A DNA stretch of 58,442 nucleotides, taken from a virus. The stretch is from positions 1 to 58,442 of the IMG/VR virus record IMGVR_UViG_3300044641_000792, one strand, 5' to 3'. The position numbers and the translations under genes are program-made. This document shows, piece by piece, positions 16,783 through 24,221 of the stretch (position 1 is its first letter; every line of letters begins with the position of its first letter). The notes under the pieces are model-generated. The model was not told the DNA's origin. It saw only the letters and a program-made list of their open reading frames with translations, and ran no database searches.

Positions 16783-18276
16783 TCAATAGTAAGAATGTTT
16801 TTTTCTAAAGCCAATTAGATCTTCGCGCTCATCTGTGTCGAGTCGCAAAAATCCACCTTGTCTGAAACGAATCAGCGCTTGCACACAAGCATCAACCAAG
16901 TCATCATGCTCAGCGTTCGGGAAAGCCGCCATCTGTTCAACCAACTCGTGCGCCCACCTCGTATCAGGTGCCCATACTTTACCCGACTTGAACAAATCAG
17001 TCACCGAATTTAGACGCACAAACTTATCGTTACCTCTGGACGGGGTGTATTCACTCACCACAATACCCATCCGTCGTAATTCAAAAATGAGCGGCGCGCC
17101 AGCCGCCTTAGCCTCAACCACAAAAGCATCTGGCTCCCAATCCTTATAGTGGTTGAAAGCCTTTTCTTTCAATTCAGGAAACTCCATCCTCTTTTGGAAA
17201 GCATCTAAGACAATAATATTGATGTCCTCTGGGTTTTCTTCATAGTGAAAAACACCTAAAGTCACACAGGCCGAGTAGTCTGATCGCTCACTCTTCGTAA
17301 AAGCCGTATCCCAAGACTGAATGATAAATTCACACCGAGGAGGGTCTTCTTCCGGCCAGACCTTCCACCAGTCTCTCTTTACTAAAGCACCCTCTTCTCC
17401 CGTGGGAGTTTGTTGGTACTGGGCGTTCCACTTACTTACAGGGAGTTCTTCCCTCAAAGCGGATAATTCTTCTAAGCTCCAAAACTCAGGCCATAGAGGA
17501 TTTCCACTGGGCATAATCGCTGGGAGTTCGATAACTTCCCACTCTTCGCCCTTATCACGACTCGCCGCATCTTTAATGATCCGGCCAGTTAAATCCTTCT
17601 CACCCCAGCGGGTCATCACTATGACGATAGCTCCACCTGGCTGTAAACGCTGACGCGGCCCAGAGGTGTACCACTCATACACCTTGTCAAATACTTCAGG
17701 GTTCCCTTGAGCTAAAGCGGCCTCTTGTTCAGAATGGGGATCGTCAATAATCAGCAGATCTGCACCCTTACCCGTAACCGTACCTCCAACGCCGATAGCG
17801 AAGTATTCTCCCCCACCATTAGTAGCCCAACGGCCAGCGGCTTTACTGTCTTGCCTTAGAGCTACATTGGGAAAGACTTTAGCATACTGCTCTGAATCTA
17901 CTAAGTTACGAACCTTCCGTCCAAATCCCACAGCCAGATCCGCTGTGTTAGAACACTGGATTACCTTCTTATGGGGGTTCTTTCCTAAGAACCAACTTGG
18001 CAAAAGATACGAAGCAAACTCAGACTTAGTATGACGCGGGGCCATATTGATAATTAATCTTTTAATCTTCCCGCTCGCTATATCCTCAAATTTCTTAGCC
18101 ATCAATGAATGGTGCCTACCTGCTACAAACCCCGGCCACATACTACGTATATAGTCCATAAAAGAAGCATGACACTTCTCCCTCTCAAGAGCGCTTTTCC
18201 ACGCATCCACCTCGTGAAATATCAACTCCTGCTCGTTCTCAGGAAGTGTCTCAATGAACTTCTCTAAGCTGCTCAT
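16783..18276 (-). CDS. terL: Terminase large subunit
   Basis: 497 residues, usual length. ATPase domain: a Walker-A-like APRHTKSE at 79-86 (degenerate, as in many TerL), Walker B LLIIDDP at 174-180, coupling region VMTRWGEKDLTGRI. RNase-H-like nuclease: SWDTAF at 321-326, VVEAK at 386-390, and HDDLVDA at 457-463 supply the acidic residues. Cuts and pumps concatemeric DNA into the procapsid together with the small subunit and portal. Start at 18276 has only a weak ribosome site; a repeat element with the dispersed palindrome lies directly upstream. Confidence 0.95.
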   Translation of the reverse strand: MSSLEKFIETLPENEQELIFHEVDAWKSALEREKCHASFMDYIRSMWPGFVAGRHHSLMAKKFEDIASGKIKRLIINMAPRHTKSEFASYLLPSWFLGKNPHKKVIQCSNTADLAVGFGRKVRNLVDSEQYAKVFPNVALRQDSKAAGRWATNGGGEYFAIGVGGTVTGKGADLLIIDDPHSEQEAALAQGNPEVFDKVYEWYTSGPRQRLQPGGAIVIVMTRWGEKDLTGRIIKDAASRDKGEEWEVIELPAIMPSGNPLWPEFWSLEELSALREELPVSKWNAQYQQTPTGEEGALVKRDWWKVWPEEDPPRCEFIIQSWDTAFTKSERSDYSACVTLGVFHYEENPEDINIIVLDAFQKRMEFPELKEKAFNHYKDWEPDAFVVEAKAAGAPLIFELRRMGIVVSEYTPSRGNDKFVRLNSVTDLFKSGKVWAPDTRWAHELVEQMAAFPNAEHDDLVDACVQALIRFRQGGFLRLDTDEREDLIGFRKKHSYY

Positions 18277-18277
18277 A

Positions 18278-18313
18278 AGGGTTTACACCTACAGGGTGTC
18301 GCAACGTTGTGAC
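18278..18313. repeat. 37-bp repeat element with palindrome, copy 2
   Basis: AGGGTTTACACCTACAGGG followed by TGTCGCAACGTTGTGACC. Matches the element at 38327-38363 in all but a few bases over 36-37 positions. It lies in the gap between the winged-helix and terL genes and could be a protein-binding, packaging or partition-type site. Confidence 0.75.
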
Positions 18314-18337
18314 CTTTTTTTAGCACTTTGAATACTT

Positions 18338-18646
18338 TCATTCTAACGTTCTAAAGTTAATGTATACCGGCCTTATAGTCCTGCCTTTTCCGCCCTGCTT
18401 TTTCAAAACACCGATCTCAACTAATCTATCCACAATTTTCATCGTATTAGCCAGTGATGTTTTTCCACGTTGATAAGCAATATCTCTTAAAGAAGGACTG
18501 TATCCAAACTCCTTCCACCACTCATCCACAATCAAAAAGACCTCTCTCTGAACCTTAGTCATATCCTTCTCCCAACACTCCTCAAAAGTAGGCAATACAC
18601 GGGGCGCAATCATTTTTCGATTTATACATACCTCCCCCCACTTCAT
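18338..18646 (-). CDS. Winged-helix DNA-binding protein
   Basis: 102 residues. Residues ~30-95 fit a LexA-N-like winged helix: TKVQREVFLIVDEWWKEFGY, then SPSLRDIAYQRGKTSLANTM as helix-turn-helix, and a wing GVLKKQGGKGRTIRP. No peptidase domain. It overlaps terS (ATGA) and sits between the two terminase genes, so it may regulate late genes or assist packaging; both are inferences. A start at Met29 would keep the whole domain. Confidence 0.75.
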   Translation of the reverse strand: MKWGEVCINRKMIAPRVLPTFEECWEKDMTKVQREVFLIVDEWWKEFGYSPSLRDIAYQRGKTSLANTMKIVDRLVEIGVLKKQGGKGRTIRPVYINFRTLE

Positions 18647-19389
18647 TTTGAATCCTCTATGGGGGGGTCTTCCTCAAACGAGGGGGTGGGGTCATCCCAA
18701 TCTAATTCATTTAGGGGTGGGTCTGGTAAATTTTGGGATGGTTTGTGTGGAATAGTATGTAATGTATGTGGGGTACCTGGCTCCACAGCTTGGGGGGTGC
18801 CCACTGGGTGGGTGTCGCCATCGCCCACTTCGTCAACGGGTGCCGCCAACTCCATCAAGAGCGAATCTGCGTCGATCACTGTCGCATCTGTCGCGTTTGA
18901 TTTCATCATGTCGCGAAGCTTCGCCAGTAGTTTAGCTTTCGCATCCTCGCTTGAGGTGATTGTGCGAATCTCTTTGCGCTCAGTGAACGCCGCCACTTCT
19001 GTAACAGTGCCCAAAGTTTTAGCCGCCGCCACTTTCACAGAGTCTTTCGCTTCGGGGTCGATCATTGTTTGCACGAGGGTTTGAATAACCAAAGCTCTCA
19101 AGCCCGCAGGGGTTTGATATTCCGCCGCCCTAATTGCCCCTTCCATTGCTTCAATCGTCGCCTTTATATCGGGACGTTTTTTCAGCTTGTATGCATCGTT
19201 GGCGTTTGTCTTAGTCTTTCCCTTGCGGTTATACGCCTTGCGGATGGCTTCCGCGCCAGTCGATCCCATAGCAACCTCTTTGCAAAATGCTTTTTGTTTA
19301 GACGTTAACGCTTTACTGGAAACGCCCAATATGGTTTGCATGGGTATTTGTTCCAGTCCTGCCTTTATCTGTGACCTTGTTAATTTCAT
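18643..19389 (-). CDS. terS: Terminase small subunit
   Basis: 248 residues from the ATG at 19389. N-terminal HTH-type region: LTSKQKAFCKEVAMGSTGAE, AIRKAYNRKG, then a central helical oligomerisation region and a Pro/acidic tail. This is the terminase_2-type pattern; the protein binds the packaging site and recruits TerL. No ribosome site is seen, and a promoter is placed so that transcription would begin at or next to the ATG (possible leaderless mRNA). A longer TTG-started frame to 19425 is unlikely. Confidence 0.8.
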   Translation of the reverse strand: MKLTRSQIKAGLEQIPMQTILGVSSKALTSKQKAFCKEVAMGSTGAEAIRKAYNRKGKTKTNANDAYKLKKRPDIKATIEAMEGAIRAAEYQTPAGLRALVIQTLVQTMIDPEAKDSVKVAAAKTLGTVTEVAAFTERKEIRTITSSEDAKAKLLAKLRDMMKSNATDATVIDADSLLMELAAPVDEVGDGDTHPVGTPQAVEPGTPHTLHTIPHKPSQNLPDPPLNELDWDDPTPSFEEDPPIEDSK

Positions 19390-19395
19390 GCTTGC

Positions 19396-19425
19396 ATTGT
19401 AGGGTAACAAGGAACAAAACTGCAA
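19396..19425 (-). promoter_or_regulatory. Late promoter before terS
   Basis: Minus strand: TTGCAG, 18-base spacer, TACAAT. The expected start of transcription, about 7 bases after the -10, falls at the terS ATG. Confidence 0.55.
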
Positions 19426-19488
19426 GGCTTCGCCTTTAAAGCCCCGCCGCCGACCTTCAAAATTTCAAAACCCCAAAAACCTGGACTA

Positions 19489-19504
19489 CTGTATACGCAT
19501 ACAG
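19489..19504. promoter_or_regulatory. LexA (SOS) box
   Basis: CTGTATACGCATACAG: perfect CTGT-N8-ACAG with six-base palindromic arms, flanked TA/CA. Matches the LexA operator of beta- and gammaproteobacteria. It lies between the divergent late and early promoters. Confidence 0.7.
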
Positions 19505-19540
19505 CATGGATAAACGATCAGTGCTTTTCTAGGGTTATCC

Positions 19541-19569
19541 CTGACAAATATTGCAATAAACTGTAGAAA
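19541..19569 (+). promoter_or_regulatory. Early promoter (weak match)
   Basis: CTGACA, 17-base spacer, TAGAAA, 67 bases upstream of the first early gene. The -35 matches 5/6, the -10 only 4/6. Confidence 0.45.
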
Positions 19570-19635
19570 AACGCTTAAAAGTGTGATACAAACGGGCTCA
19601 GGGAATGACCCCTGCAACCCACTAAGGAAGCGACT

Positions 19636-19821
19636 ATGAAAACAAAGCAGTACACCTTTACAGAGCGCGAACTAATCGTTTTGCGTAATGCGCTTGCAAA
19701 CTATAAATTTACTCTGCCGCTTACAAACCCAAAAAGCGAGTTAAGCGAAAACGCCAAAAAAGAAATGACGCTCACTTATGCGTTACACGATCAATTTAAA
19801 ACCGATGCCCGCATCATTTAA
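19636..19821 (+). CDS. Early protein, unknown
   Basis: 61 residues, first gene of the early operon, ribosome site AAGGAAGCGACT. Helical, with FTERELIVLRNALANYKF. A short charged protein typical of phage early regions, which often encode host-takeover peptides. No family recognised. Confidence 0.7.
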   Translation: MKTKQYTFTERELIVLRNALANYKFTLPLTNPKSELSENAKKEMTLTYALHDQFKTDARII

Positions 19822-19831
19822 GGAACTCACC

Positions 19832-20056
19832 ATGCAAGCCAGTACAGAACTAATGCCGACCATCATCCGCGCATTTTGCGAGGAAATAGCACCACTCAAA
19901 GGAACAGAGAAAACCCCCGCCAACATGGAAAAGGGCGCGGAGATCATAAACAGATATGCGGGTTTAGTTCAACTCGCCAACCTTGAAATTCCCCGCGATG
20001 TAGCTTTGCAGATTTTGAAATTCAATTACGCCAACATTAAGAAAGCCGACCAATGA
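19832..20056 (+). CDS. Early protein, unknown
   Basis: 74 residues from the ATG at 19832 (AAGGAACTCACC before it); the frame is open further upstream but overlaps the previous gene. Helical; contains IIRAFCEEIAPLKGTEKTPA and a C-terminal LQILKFNYANIKKA. Not recognised. Confidence 0.65.
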   Translation: MQASTELMPTIIRAFCEEIAPLKGTEKTPANMEKGAEIINRYAGLVQLANLEIPRDVALQILKFNYANIKKADQ

Positions 20057-20193
20057 CAGTAAATCAATTTTCAATACTTTGCCACGAATACGGCATCCAT
20101 CCCGACATTGCATTAGAAAACGAGGAATTACGCGAAGCCCTAAAAGCCCGCGACGATAAAAAAGTAATTGAAATTTTAACTAACGAATTTTGA
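20053..20193 (+). CDS. Early protein, unknown (46 aa)
   Basis: ATGA overlap with the previous stop. Product starts MTVNQFSILCHEYGIHPDIA and ends with an acidic-basic helix. The short length and coupled start support it being real; function unknown. Confidence 0.6.
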   Translation: MTVNQFSILCHEYGIHPDIALENEELREALKARDDKKVIEILTNEF

Positions 20194-20204
20194 AAGGCTA
20201 CCCC

Positions 20205-20369
20205 ATGAACTCTCACATTTTCACCATTCGCGACAACCTCAAAATTTTAGGTTTTCATTATGTTTTATGGGCGGAGGGTTTATCCATCCGCACCATCTAC
20301 AAAATTTGGATTGCCTACGGGATGACACGCCACGAAGCAAGCCGCCATAGTTCCACTAATTACATCTGA
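20205..20369 (+). CDS. Early protein, unknown (54 aa)
   Basis: Starts MNSHIFTIRDNLKILGFHYV; contains a SIRTIYKIWIAYGMTRHEAS segment that looks like a small helical DNA-binding motif, but this is only an impression. Tightly packed between neighbours (11 and 9 base gaps). Confidence 0.55.
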   Translation: MNSHIFTIRDNLKILGFHYVLWAEGLSIRTIYKIWIAYGMTRHEASRHSSTNYI

Positions 20370-20378
20370 GCCCGACCA

Positions 20379-20579
20379 ATGAAAACCCTTCCTAAATCTT
20401 TGCACACTGTCACCGCATGGGCAAATGTTGCCCGCCACTTAGCCAGTCAGAACGGGCTCTCACCCAATAACGCCGCCCACGCCGCCGCCCACGTTTTGGG
20501 GCTCGAAGAAATGGCGGACACCTACGCCCTGCGCGAAGCAGTAATTAAACAACTTGAAAAGGCTACACCATGCAAATAA
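20379..20579 (+). CDS. Early protein, unknown (66 aa)
   Basis: Helical, Ala-rich (NNAAHAAAHVLGLEEMADTY). No ribosome site is obvious. The stop overlaps the next start. No family recognised. Confidence 0.55.
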   Translation: MKTLPKSLHTVTAWANVARHLASQNGLSPNNAAHAAAHVLGLEEMADTYALREAVIKQLEKATPCK

Positions 20580-20749
20580 CTGTCACCATCCGCGAAGTGT
20601 ACGGAATAAAAACAGTCTACCCCGTATGCATTACGGCGAAGGTTTTCGCCAGTATCGCGGGCACCAAAACCCTCACCCTTGCAACCCTAAAGAAAATTGA
20701 AGCTTTGGGTTATTCCATCATGCAACAAACTGAGCCGCTCGCGCTCTGA
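20570..20749 (+). CDS. Early protein, conserved small family (59 aa)
   Basis: Begins MQITVTIREVYGIKTVYPVC, then TAKVFASIAGTKTLTLATLK. This pattern recurs in freshwater betaproteobacterial phages. Overlaps the previous gene by 10 bases. Function unknown. Confidence 0.65.
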   Translation: MQITVTIREVYGIKTVYPVCITAKVFASIAGTKTLTLATLKKIEALGYSIMQQTEPLAL

Positions 20750-20759
20750 AAGGTAAACA

Positions 20760-21035
20760 ATGAGCCACACTCCCGCCCCATGGAAAATTGACGGCGCACA
20801 TAGCACCCGCGTTCTACTGATAAACGATGCCAAAGGCTACGCCATAGGCGAAATTGTAGACACGCGCAACCCTGCCAATGCAAAGCTTATCGCCGCCGCG
20901 CCCGACCTGCTAGAAGCTTTATTGACCGCGCTCCCATTCGTGGAAGATCACGAGGGAAGCGACATATACAAAAGCGGCGCAGTAGCTCGCGCCGTTAAAG
21001 AGATTAGAAACGCAATCGACAGAGCCACTAAATAA
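20760..21035 (+). CDS. Early protein of the NAKLIAAAPDLLEAL family
   Basis: 91 residues. N-terminus SHTPAPWKIDG and the signature PANAKLIAAAPDLLEALLTA are shared by many small phage proteins (Ead/Ea22-like region of lambdoid phages). Spread among unrelated phages as an accessory gene; molecular role unknown. Confidence 0.7.
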   Translation: MSHTPAPWKIDGAHSTRVLLINDAKGYAIGEIVDTRNPANAKLIAAAPDLLEALLTALPFVEDHEGSDIYKSGAVARAVKEIRNAIDRATK

Positions 21036-21046
21036 AGGAAAAAATC

Positions 21047-21322
21047 ATGATTACGCCCGACAATTTCACACGCATCAAAAACGACATAAACGGAAACCCG
21101 CGTTACGTCTGCCATTTTCTAGAATTAGACGTGCATGGCTACCAATCAAACATTTCATTGTCAGATCGCTACGCGATAGCCTGCCGACTGGCGAACACAA
21201 TCGGCGGCAGAAAATACCACAACAAAAGTTACGGCGGCGGAATTGTTTTCCAGTCCTATAACTTGCAACAATTGAGCAACCGCATAAACGAATTGACCAA
21301 CAAACAAGAGGTAACAGTATGA
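21047..21322 (+). CDS. Early protein, unknown (91 aa)
   Basis: Good ribosome site (AAGGAAAAAATC). Mixed alpha/beta sequence with RYVCHFLELDVHGYQSNISL and KYHNKSYGGGIVFQSYNL. Not recognised. Stop overlaps the next gene's start. Confidence 0.65.
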   Translation: MITPDNFTRIKNDINGNPRYVCHFLELDVHGYQSNISLSDRYAIACRLANTIGGRKYHNKSYGGGIVFQSYNLQQLSNRINELTNKQEVTV

Positions 21323-21594
21323 AAAAACTAGAATGGCAACCCCTTTGGGATGCAATGGAAGCAGACCCCGCCGCATGGATTCCCACCACTAAAGCAATGT
21401 ATTGGGAAATGCTCGAAGTGCTACCGCCGCGAGCACAAACCCGCCGCGCTTTTTTGGTGGGCGAGCCGCTCACCAGTAACGCCGAAGGCTTTCCCGTTTA
21501 CTCATGCTTTAAGAAAACGGGCGACGACTATCACGCAAAAAATATGACACTCGAAGAATTTAGAAACATTACCGCTTGGGAGATGACGACATGA
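21319..21594 (+). CDS. Early protein, unknown (91 aa)
   Basis: Contains WDAMEADPAAWIPTTKAMYW and LPPRAQTRRAFLVGEPLTSN. ATGA coupled on both sides. Function unknown. Confidence 0.65.
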   Translation: MKKLEWQPLWDAMEADPAAWIPTTKAMYWEMLEVLPPRAQTRRAFLVGEPLTSNAEGFPVYSCFKKTGDDYHAKNMTLEEFRNITAWEMTT

Positions 21595-22073
21595 AAATCG
21601 AATTAAAAGCCCTCAAATATTCAGACTTTGCCAGTCAGGAAACGCATTGCTTTCATGCCAATATTTATATTGACGGGAAAAAAGCAGGATGGGCAGAGAA
21701 CAACGGGCATGGAGGAATGACCTCAATTCACCCTCACCAACTCTACACGACGATTAGACAATGCACAGACAAAATACCGCCGCGCATCGTCAAATACGGC
21801 GACACAGAAATGAGCATCGACACTTCGCCCGATTCTTACATCGACGAATTGGTGACTCTCGCGCTACATGAAAGGGACTTGAAAAGGGCAATGAAAACGC
21901 GGATTTTATTCACACGCGGAAACCAGGTTTTTGAGACGCAAAAATTTGATGCGGCAAAACTTAGCGCGGCAGTCAATCACCCGCAGGTCTGCGAAAAGTT
22001 AGACGCTGACAAAATTCTAAACCTTCTGCCAATTGCTGAAGCTTTGGAAATCTACGCAACGAGGATGCGATGA
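21591..22073 (+). CDS. Early protein, unknown (160 aa)
   Basis: Start at 21591 by ATGA overlap with the previous gene. N-terminal half has a double-stranded beta pattern (FHANIYIDGKKAGWAENNGH); C-terminal half is helical (SAAVNHPQVCEKLDADKILN). Not recognised as an enzyme. Confidence 0.65.
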   Translation: MKIELKALKYSDFASQETHCFHANIYIDGKKAGWAENNGHGGMTSIHPHQLYTTIRQCTDKIPPRIVKYGDTEMSIDTSPDSYIDELVTLALHERDLKRAMKTRILFTRGNQVFETQKFDAAKLSAAVNHPQVCEKLDADKILNLLPIAEALEIYATRMR

Positions 22074-22273
22074 AAATTTGGGAGCAATACACAGAGGATG
22101 GCATAAACGACTTAGCCCGCGAAGCATTAGACGCGGCTTGTCTACTGATACAAACGCGCCTCGGCGTAGAGACTGGCGACCTCGCGGGAATGTTTTTTGA
22201 CGATGACCGCGTAGAGGAAAGCTTTAGAAATTACATCCGCTCCGAACTACATTGGGCACAATATGAAGACTGA
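22070..22273 (+). CDS. Early protein, unknown (67 aa)
   Basis: Acidic helical protein (LGVETGDLAGMFFDDDRVEE). ATGA overlap with its upstream gene and 11-base overlap with the next. No family recognised. Confidence 0.6.
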   Translation: MKIWEQYTEDGINDLAREALDAACLLIQTRLGVETGDLAGMFFDDDRVEESFRNYIRSELHWAQYED

Positions 22274-22439
22274 AAACGATTACATAAAGGCGGGCTACCG
22301 CTACGAAAAAGCAAAGAGTAACACCCAAGCCCACAAGCTTAGGGCGTGGCTTGTCTCTGAGGTTGAGCAAAACCAGGAATTTAAAACCTTAATTCTGCGG
22401 CTCTTTGAACAGGGCAGATCGGAGGCGCGACTATCCTAA
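22263..22439 (+). CDS. Early protein, unknown (58 aa)
   Basis: ATG at 22263 inside the end of the previous gene. Basic helical protein beginning MKTENDYIKAGYRYEKAKSN. Last gene of the first early transcript; a new promoter follows 24 bases later. Confidence 0.6.
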   Translation: MKTENDYIKAGYRYEKAKSNTQAHKLRAWLVSEVEQNQEFKTLILRLFEQGRSEARLS

Positions 22440-22462
22440 GCACAGATAAATTAAAAAAACCC

Positions 22463-22491
22463 TTGACAACTTAGAATGTACCTGATACATA
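22463..22491 (+). promoter_or_regulatory. Early promoter with operator-like motif
   Basis: Perfect TTGACA, 17-base spacer, then TGA-TACATA (weak -10 with an extended TG). The -10 region contains CCTGATACAT, whose complement recurs at 33042-33051 over the plus-strand promoter there, so a shared repressor is possible. Confidence 0.65.
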
Positions 22492-22522
22492 GGCAACATA
22501 CCAACCACACAGGAGCAATCAA

Positions 22523-22744
22523 ATGTATGAAGTAATTGAACACAAAGTATGGAAGCACACCAACGGGCGAACCGCCTCGCTTTATGGTTCCGTACCTTAT
22601 TTGTCTGCCGAAGAAAAGCAGAACTGGAAAGTTGAAACAGTTGGTTTTACTGTACGCAACAACCACACAAACACTGTCGGCATTGGTCGCAAACCTTGGG
22701 CAACCAAGGCGGAGGCTGAAGCTTGGATCAATTCACACCAGTAA
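22523..22744 (+). CDS. Early protein, unknown (73 aa)
   Basis: First gene after the TTGACA promoter; ribosome site AGGAGCAATCAA. Beta-rich start (YEVIEHKVWKHTNGRTASLY) and a C-terminal KAEAEAWINSHQ helix typical of small phage proteins. Function unknown. Confidence 0.65.
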   Translation: MYEVIEHKVWKHTNGRTASLYGSVPYLSAEEKQNWKVETVGFTVRNNHTNTVGIGRKPWATKAEAEAWINSHQ

Positions 22745-22755
22745 GGAGAAACAAA

Positions 22756-23256
22756 ATGTTACAACTTGAAAGATTTAATGTCCGCATCTTAAACAAAGGC
22801 GACAAGTACGGGCGCGAGTTTTGCCTGACGCATGACGAAGACAAACCGATTGTGGAGTTTTACGACCGCCGCTATCCGCACACGCAATACGGGCAGTTTG
22901 TGAGCCGCTACTATGTGGGCACCCTGCTTGGGCTTGACGGATTCTATGGGGGCGAACCGACTGGCGGGCTTTGCTTGGATGGCGGCAACGCTGATTCATG
23001 GACTGTATCCGCCGAAGACATGATCTTGGTTCGCGCCTACCTTCAGGCGATGACGGGCACACCCATGAAATTAGATGCACCCTCTCCCAAGGCTATCAGG
23101 TGGGAACTGAGGGTTATATGGAGTGACGGCGAAGTGGAAGTGATGAGCAAATCCCTGCCCGAATCGTTGTTCAATGAGATTCAGCAACACATCGTTGACT
23201 TAGAAGATCTGCGCGAACACGACCCAGAAATGTACTTTTTGGAGAACGGGAAATGA
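22756..23256 (+). CDS. Early protein, unknown (166 aa)
   Basis: Start at 22756 from the AAGGAGAAACAAA box. N-terminal part reads like a compact beta domain (ERFNVRILNKGDKYGREFCL ... IVEFYDRRYPHTQYGQFVSR) with LDGFYGGEPTGGLCLDGGNA in the middle, followed by WELRVIWSDGEVEVMSKSL. Conserved in phages; function unknown. Confidence 0.65.
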   Translation: MLQLERFNVRILNKGDKYGREFCLTHDEDKPIVEFYDRRYPHTQYGQFVSRYYVGTLLGLDGFYGGEPTGGLCLDGGNADSWTVSAEDMILVRAYLQAMTGTPMKLDAPSPKAIRWELRVIWSDGEVEVMSKSLPESLFNEIQQHIVDLEDLREHDPEMYFLENGK

Positions 23257-23438
23257 AACCCTACGAAGTAATCATTAGAGCGATCATTGTTAAATCAATT
23301 CGCGTACAGGCTGACTCACAGGAGGAGGCTATTGAAACGGCACACGATCTGTTTACATCAGATTGCGACGACCAAGAACTGAGATACGAACAAGAAACGA
23401 TAGACGTTTTACAACCCGAACTAATCACAGGAGAATAA
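23253..23438 (+). CDS. Early protein of a small ferredoxin-like fold family
   Basis: 61 residues: beta strand, then ADSQEEAIETAHDLF helix, then beta strand. Two more genes here (24021-24206 and 25527-25703) have the same plan, so this looks like an expanded family of small early proteins. No cysteine cluster; function unknown. Confidence 0.6.
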   Translation: MKPYEVIIRAIIVKSIRVQADSQEEAIETAHDLFTSDCDDQELRYEQETIDVLQPELITGE

Positions 23439-23440
23439 TC

Positions 23441-23821
23441 ATGGGCTTTTTTTCTAAAACTTGCGCTAAAACACACCTGCCAGTCGTTGCTGACTGCAAA
23501 GGACTGCCACGCCTGAACGAGATCGTCGTTCTATATCCCAACGGGACAAAGTTGGAGGGTTCCTACGACGGCTACGGCAGGGTGAACGGCATTGATCTAC
23601 TGCCTGACGGCTACGTTGAGAAGAAGTGGGATGCAATTAAGTTTGTCCTGAAAGACAAGTACGCGGGCGAATCCTACAAAGAGTTGGGCAAATCAGGGGA
23701 CGAGTTGGCACAGGGCTACTTCATGTCCGACCGCTTCCTACTGCACTGCATGAAGGTTGGATCGTTCGCAAGCTACGCCGACTACAAGAAGGCGATGCAC
23801 AAGTACGGCGACTGGCTATGA
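23441..23821 (+). CDS. Early protein, unknown (126 aa)
   Basis: Start at 23441 from AGGAGAATAATC; the longer frame upstream is not supported. Contains DCKGLPRLNEIVVLYPNGTK and DRFLLHCMKVGSFASYADYK. Not recognised. Its stop overlaps the next gene. Confidence 0.65.
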   Translation: MGFFSKTCAKTHLPVVADCKGLPRLNEIVVLYPNGTKLEGSYDGYGRVNGIDLLPDGYVEKKWDAIKFVLKDKYAGESYKELGKSGDELAQGYFMSDRFLLHCMKVGSFASYADYKKAMHKYGDWL

Positions 23822-24024
23822 ATTACGAGGACTACCCGCACGAGATAGTCCACATTGAAACCAATCGGACTATCGGCGAATACAAGAACTACGCACAAGC
23901 ATACGCCGCCTATGAAAGACTGGGCACAGGCAACGATGGCATGACCGATCACGCCATAGCACCAATCATGGTATACGATAAAACTACCCGCACCTATGTG
24001 CCAAAACCAGGAAAAAGTAAATGA
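23818..24024 (+). CDS. Early protein, unknown (68 aa)
   Basis: ATGA coupled to its upstream gene. Tyr/Asp-rich start (NYEDYPHEIVHIETNRTIGE) and an AQAYAAYERLGTG helix. Function unknown. Confidence 0.6.
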   Translation: MNYEDYPHEIVHIETNRTIGEYKNYAQAYAAYERLGTGNDGMTDHAIAPIMVYDKTTRTYVPKPGKSK

Positions 24025-24206
24025 AAACATATCAAGCAATGATTCAGGTCAGCTACTGGGTTCAAGTAGAGGCTGAAGCAATGACCGAAGAACAAGCAAG
24101 AGAATTGCTAGAAGCAAAGGCATGGTCTGACCATCTTCGCGCCGATGGTGAGGTGACAGTCTTTGATGTAGAAGAAGTAAAAATCTATGGGCTTGAGGAA
24201 GCATGA
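24021..24206 (+). CDS. Early protein of the small beta-alpha-beta family
   Basis: 61 residues: KTYQAMIQVSYWVQVEAEAM, then TEEQARELLEAKAW helix, then VTVFDVEEVKIYG. Same plan as the gene at 23253. Overlaps the previous gene by ATGA. Confidence 0.6.
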   Translation: MKTYQAMIQVSYWVQVEAEAMTEEQARELLEAKAWSDHLRADGEVTVFDVEEVKIYGLEEA

Positions 24207-24221
24207 AGGCAAGATAAGCCA

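Noticed and set aside
19426-19488. Further gene in the divergent gap
   Set aside because: Only short frames with stops; the gap is better explained by promoters and the LexA box.
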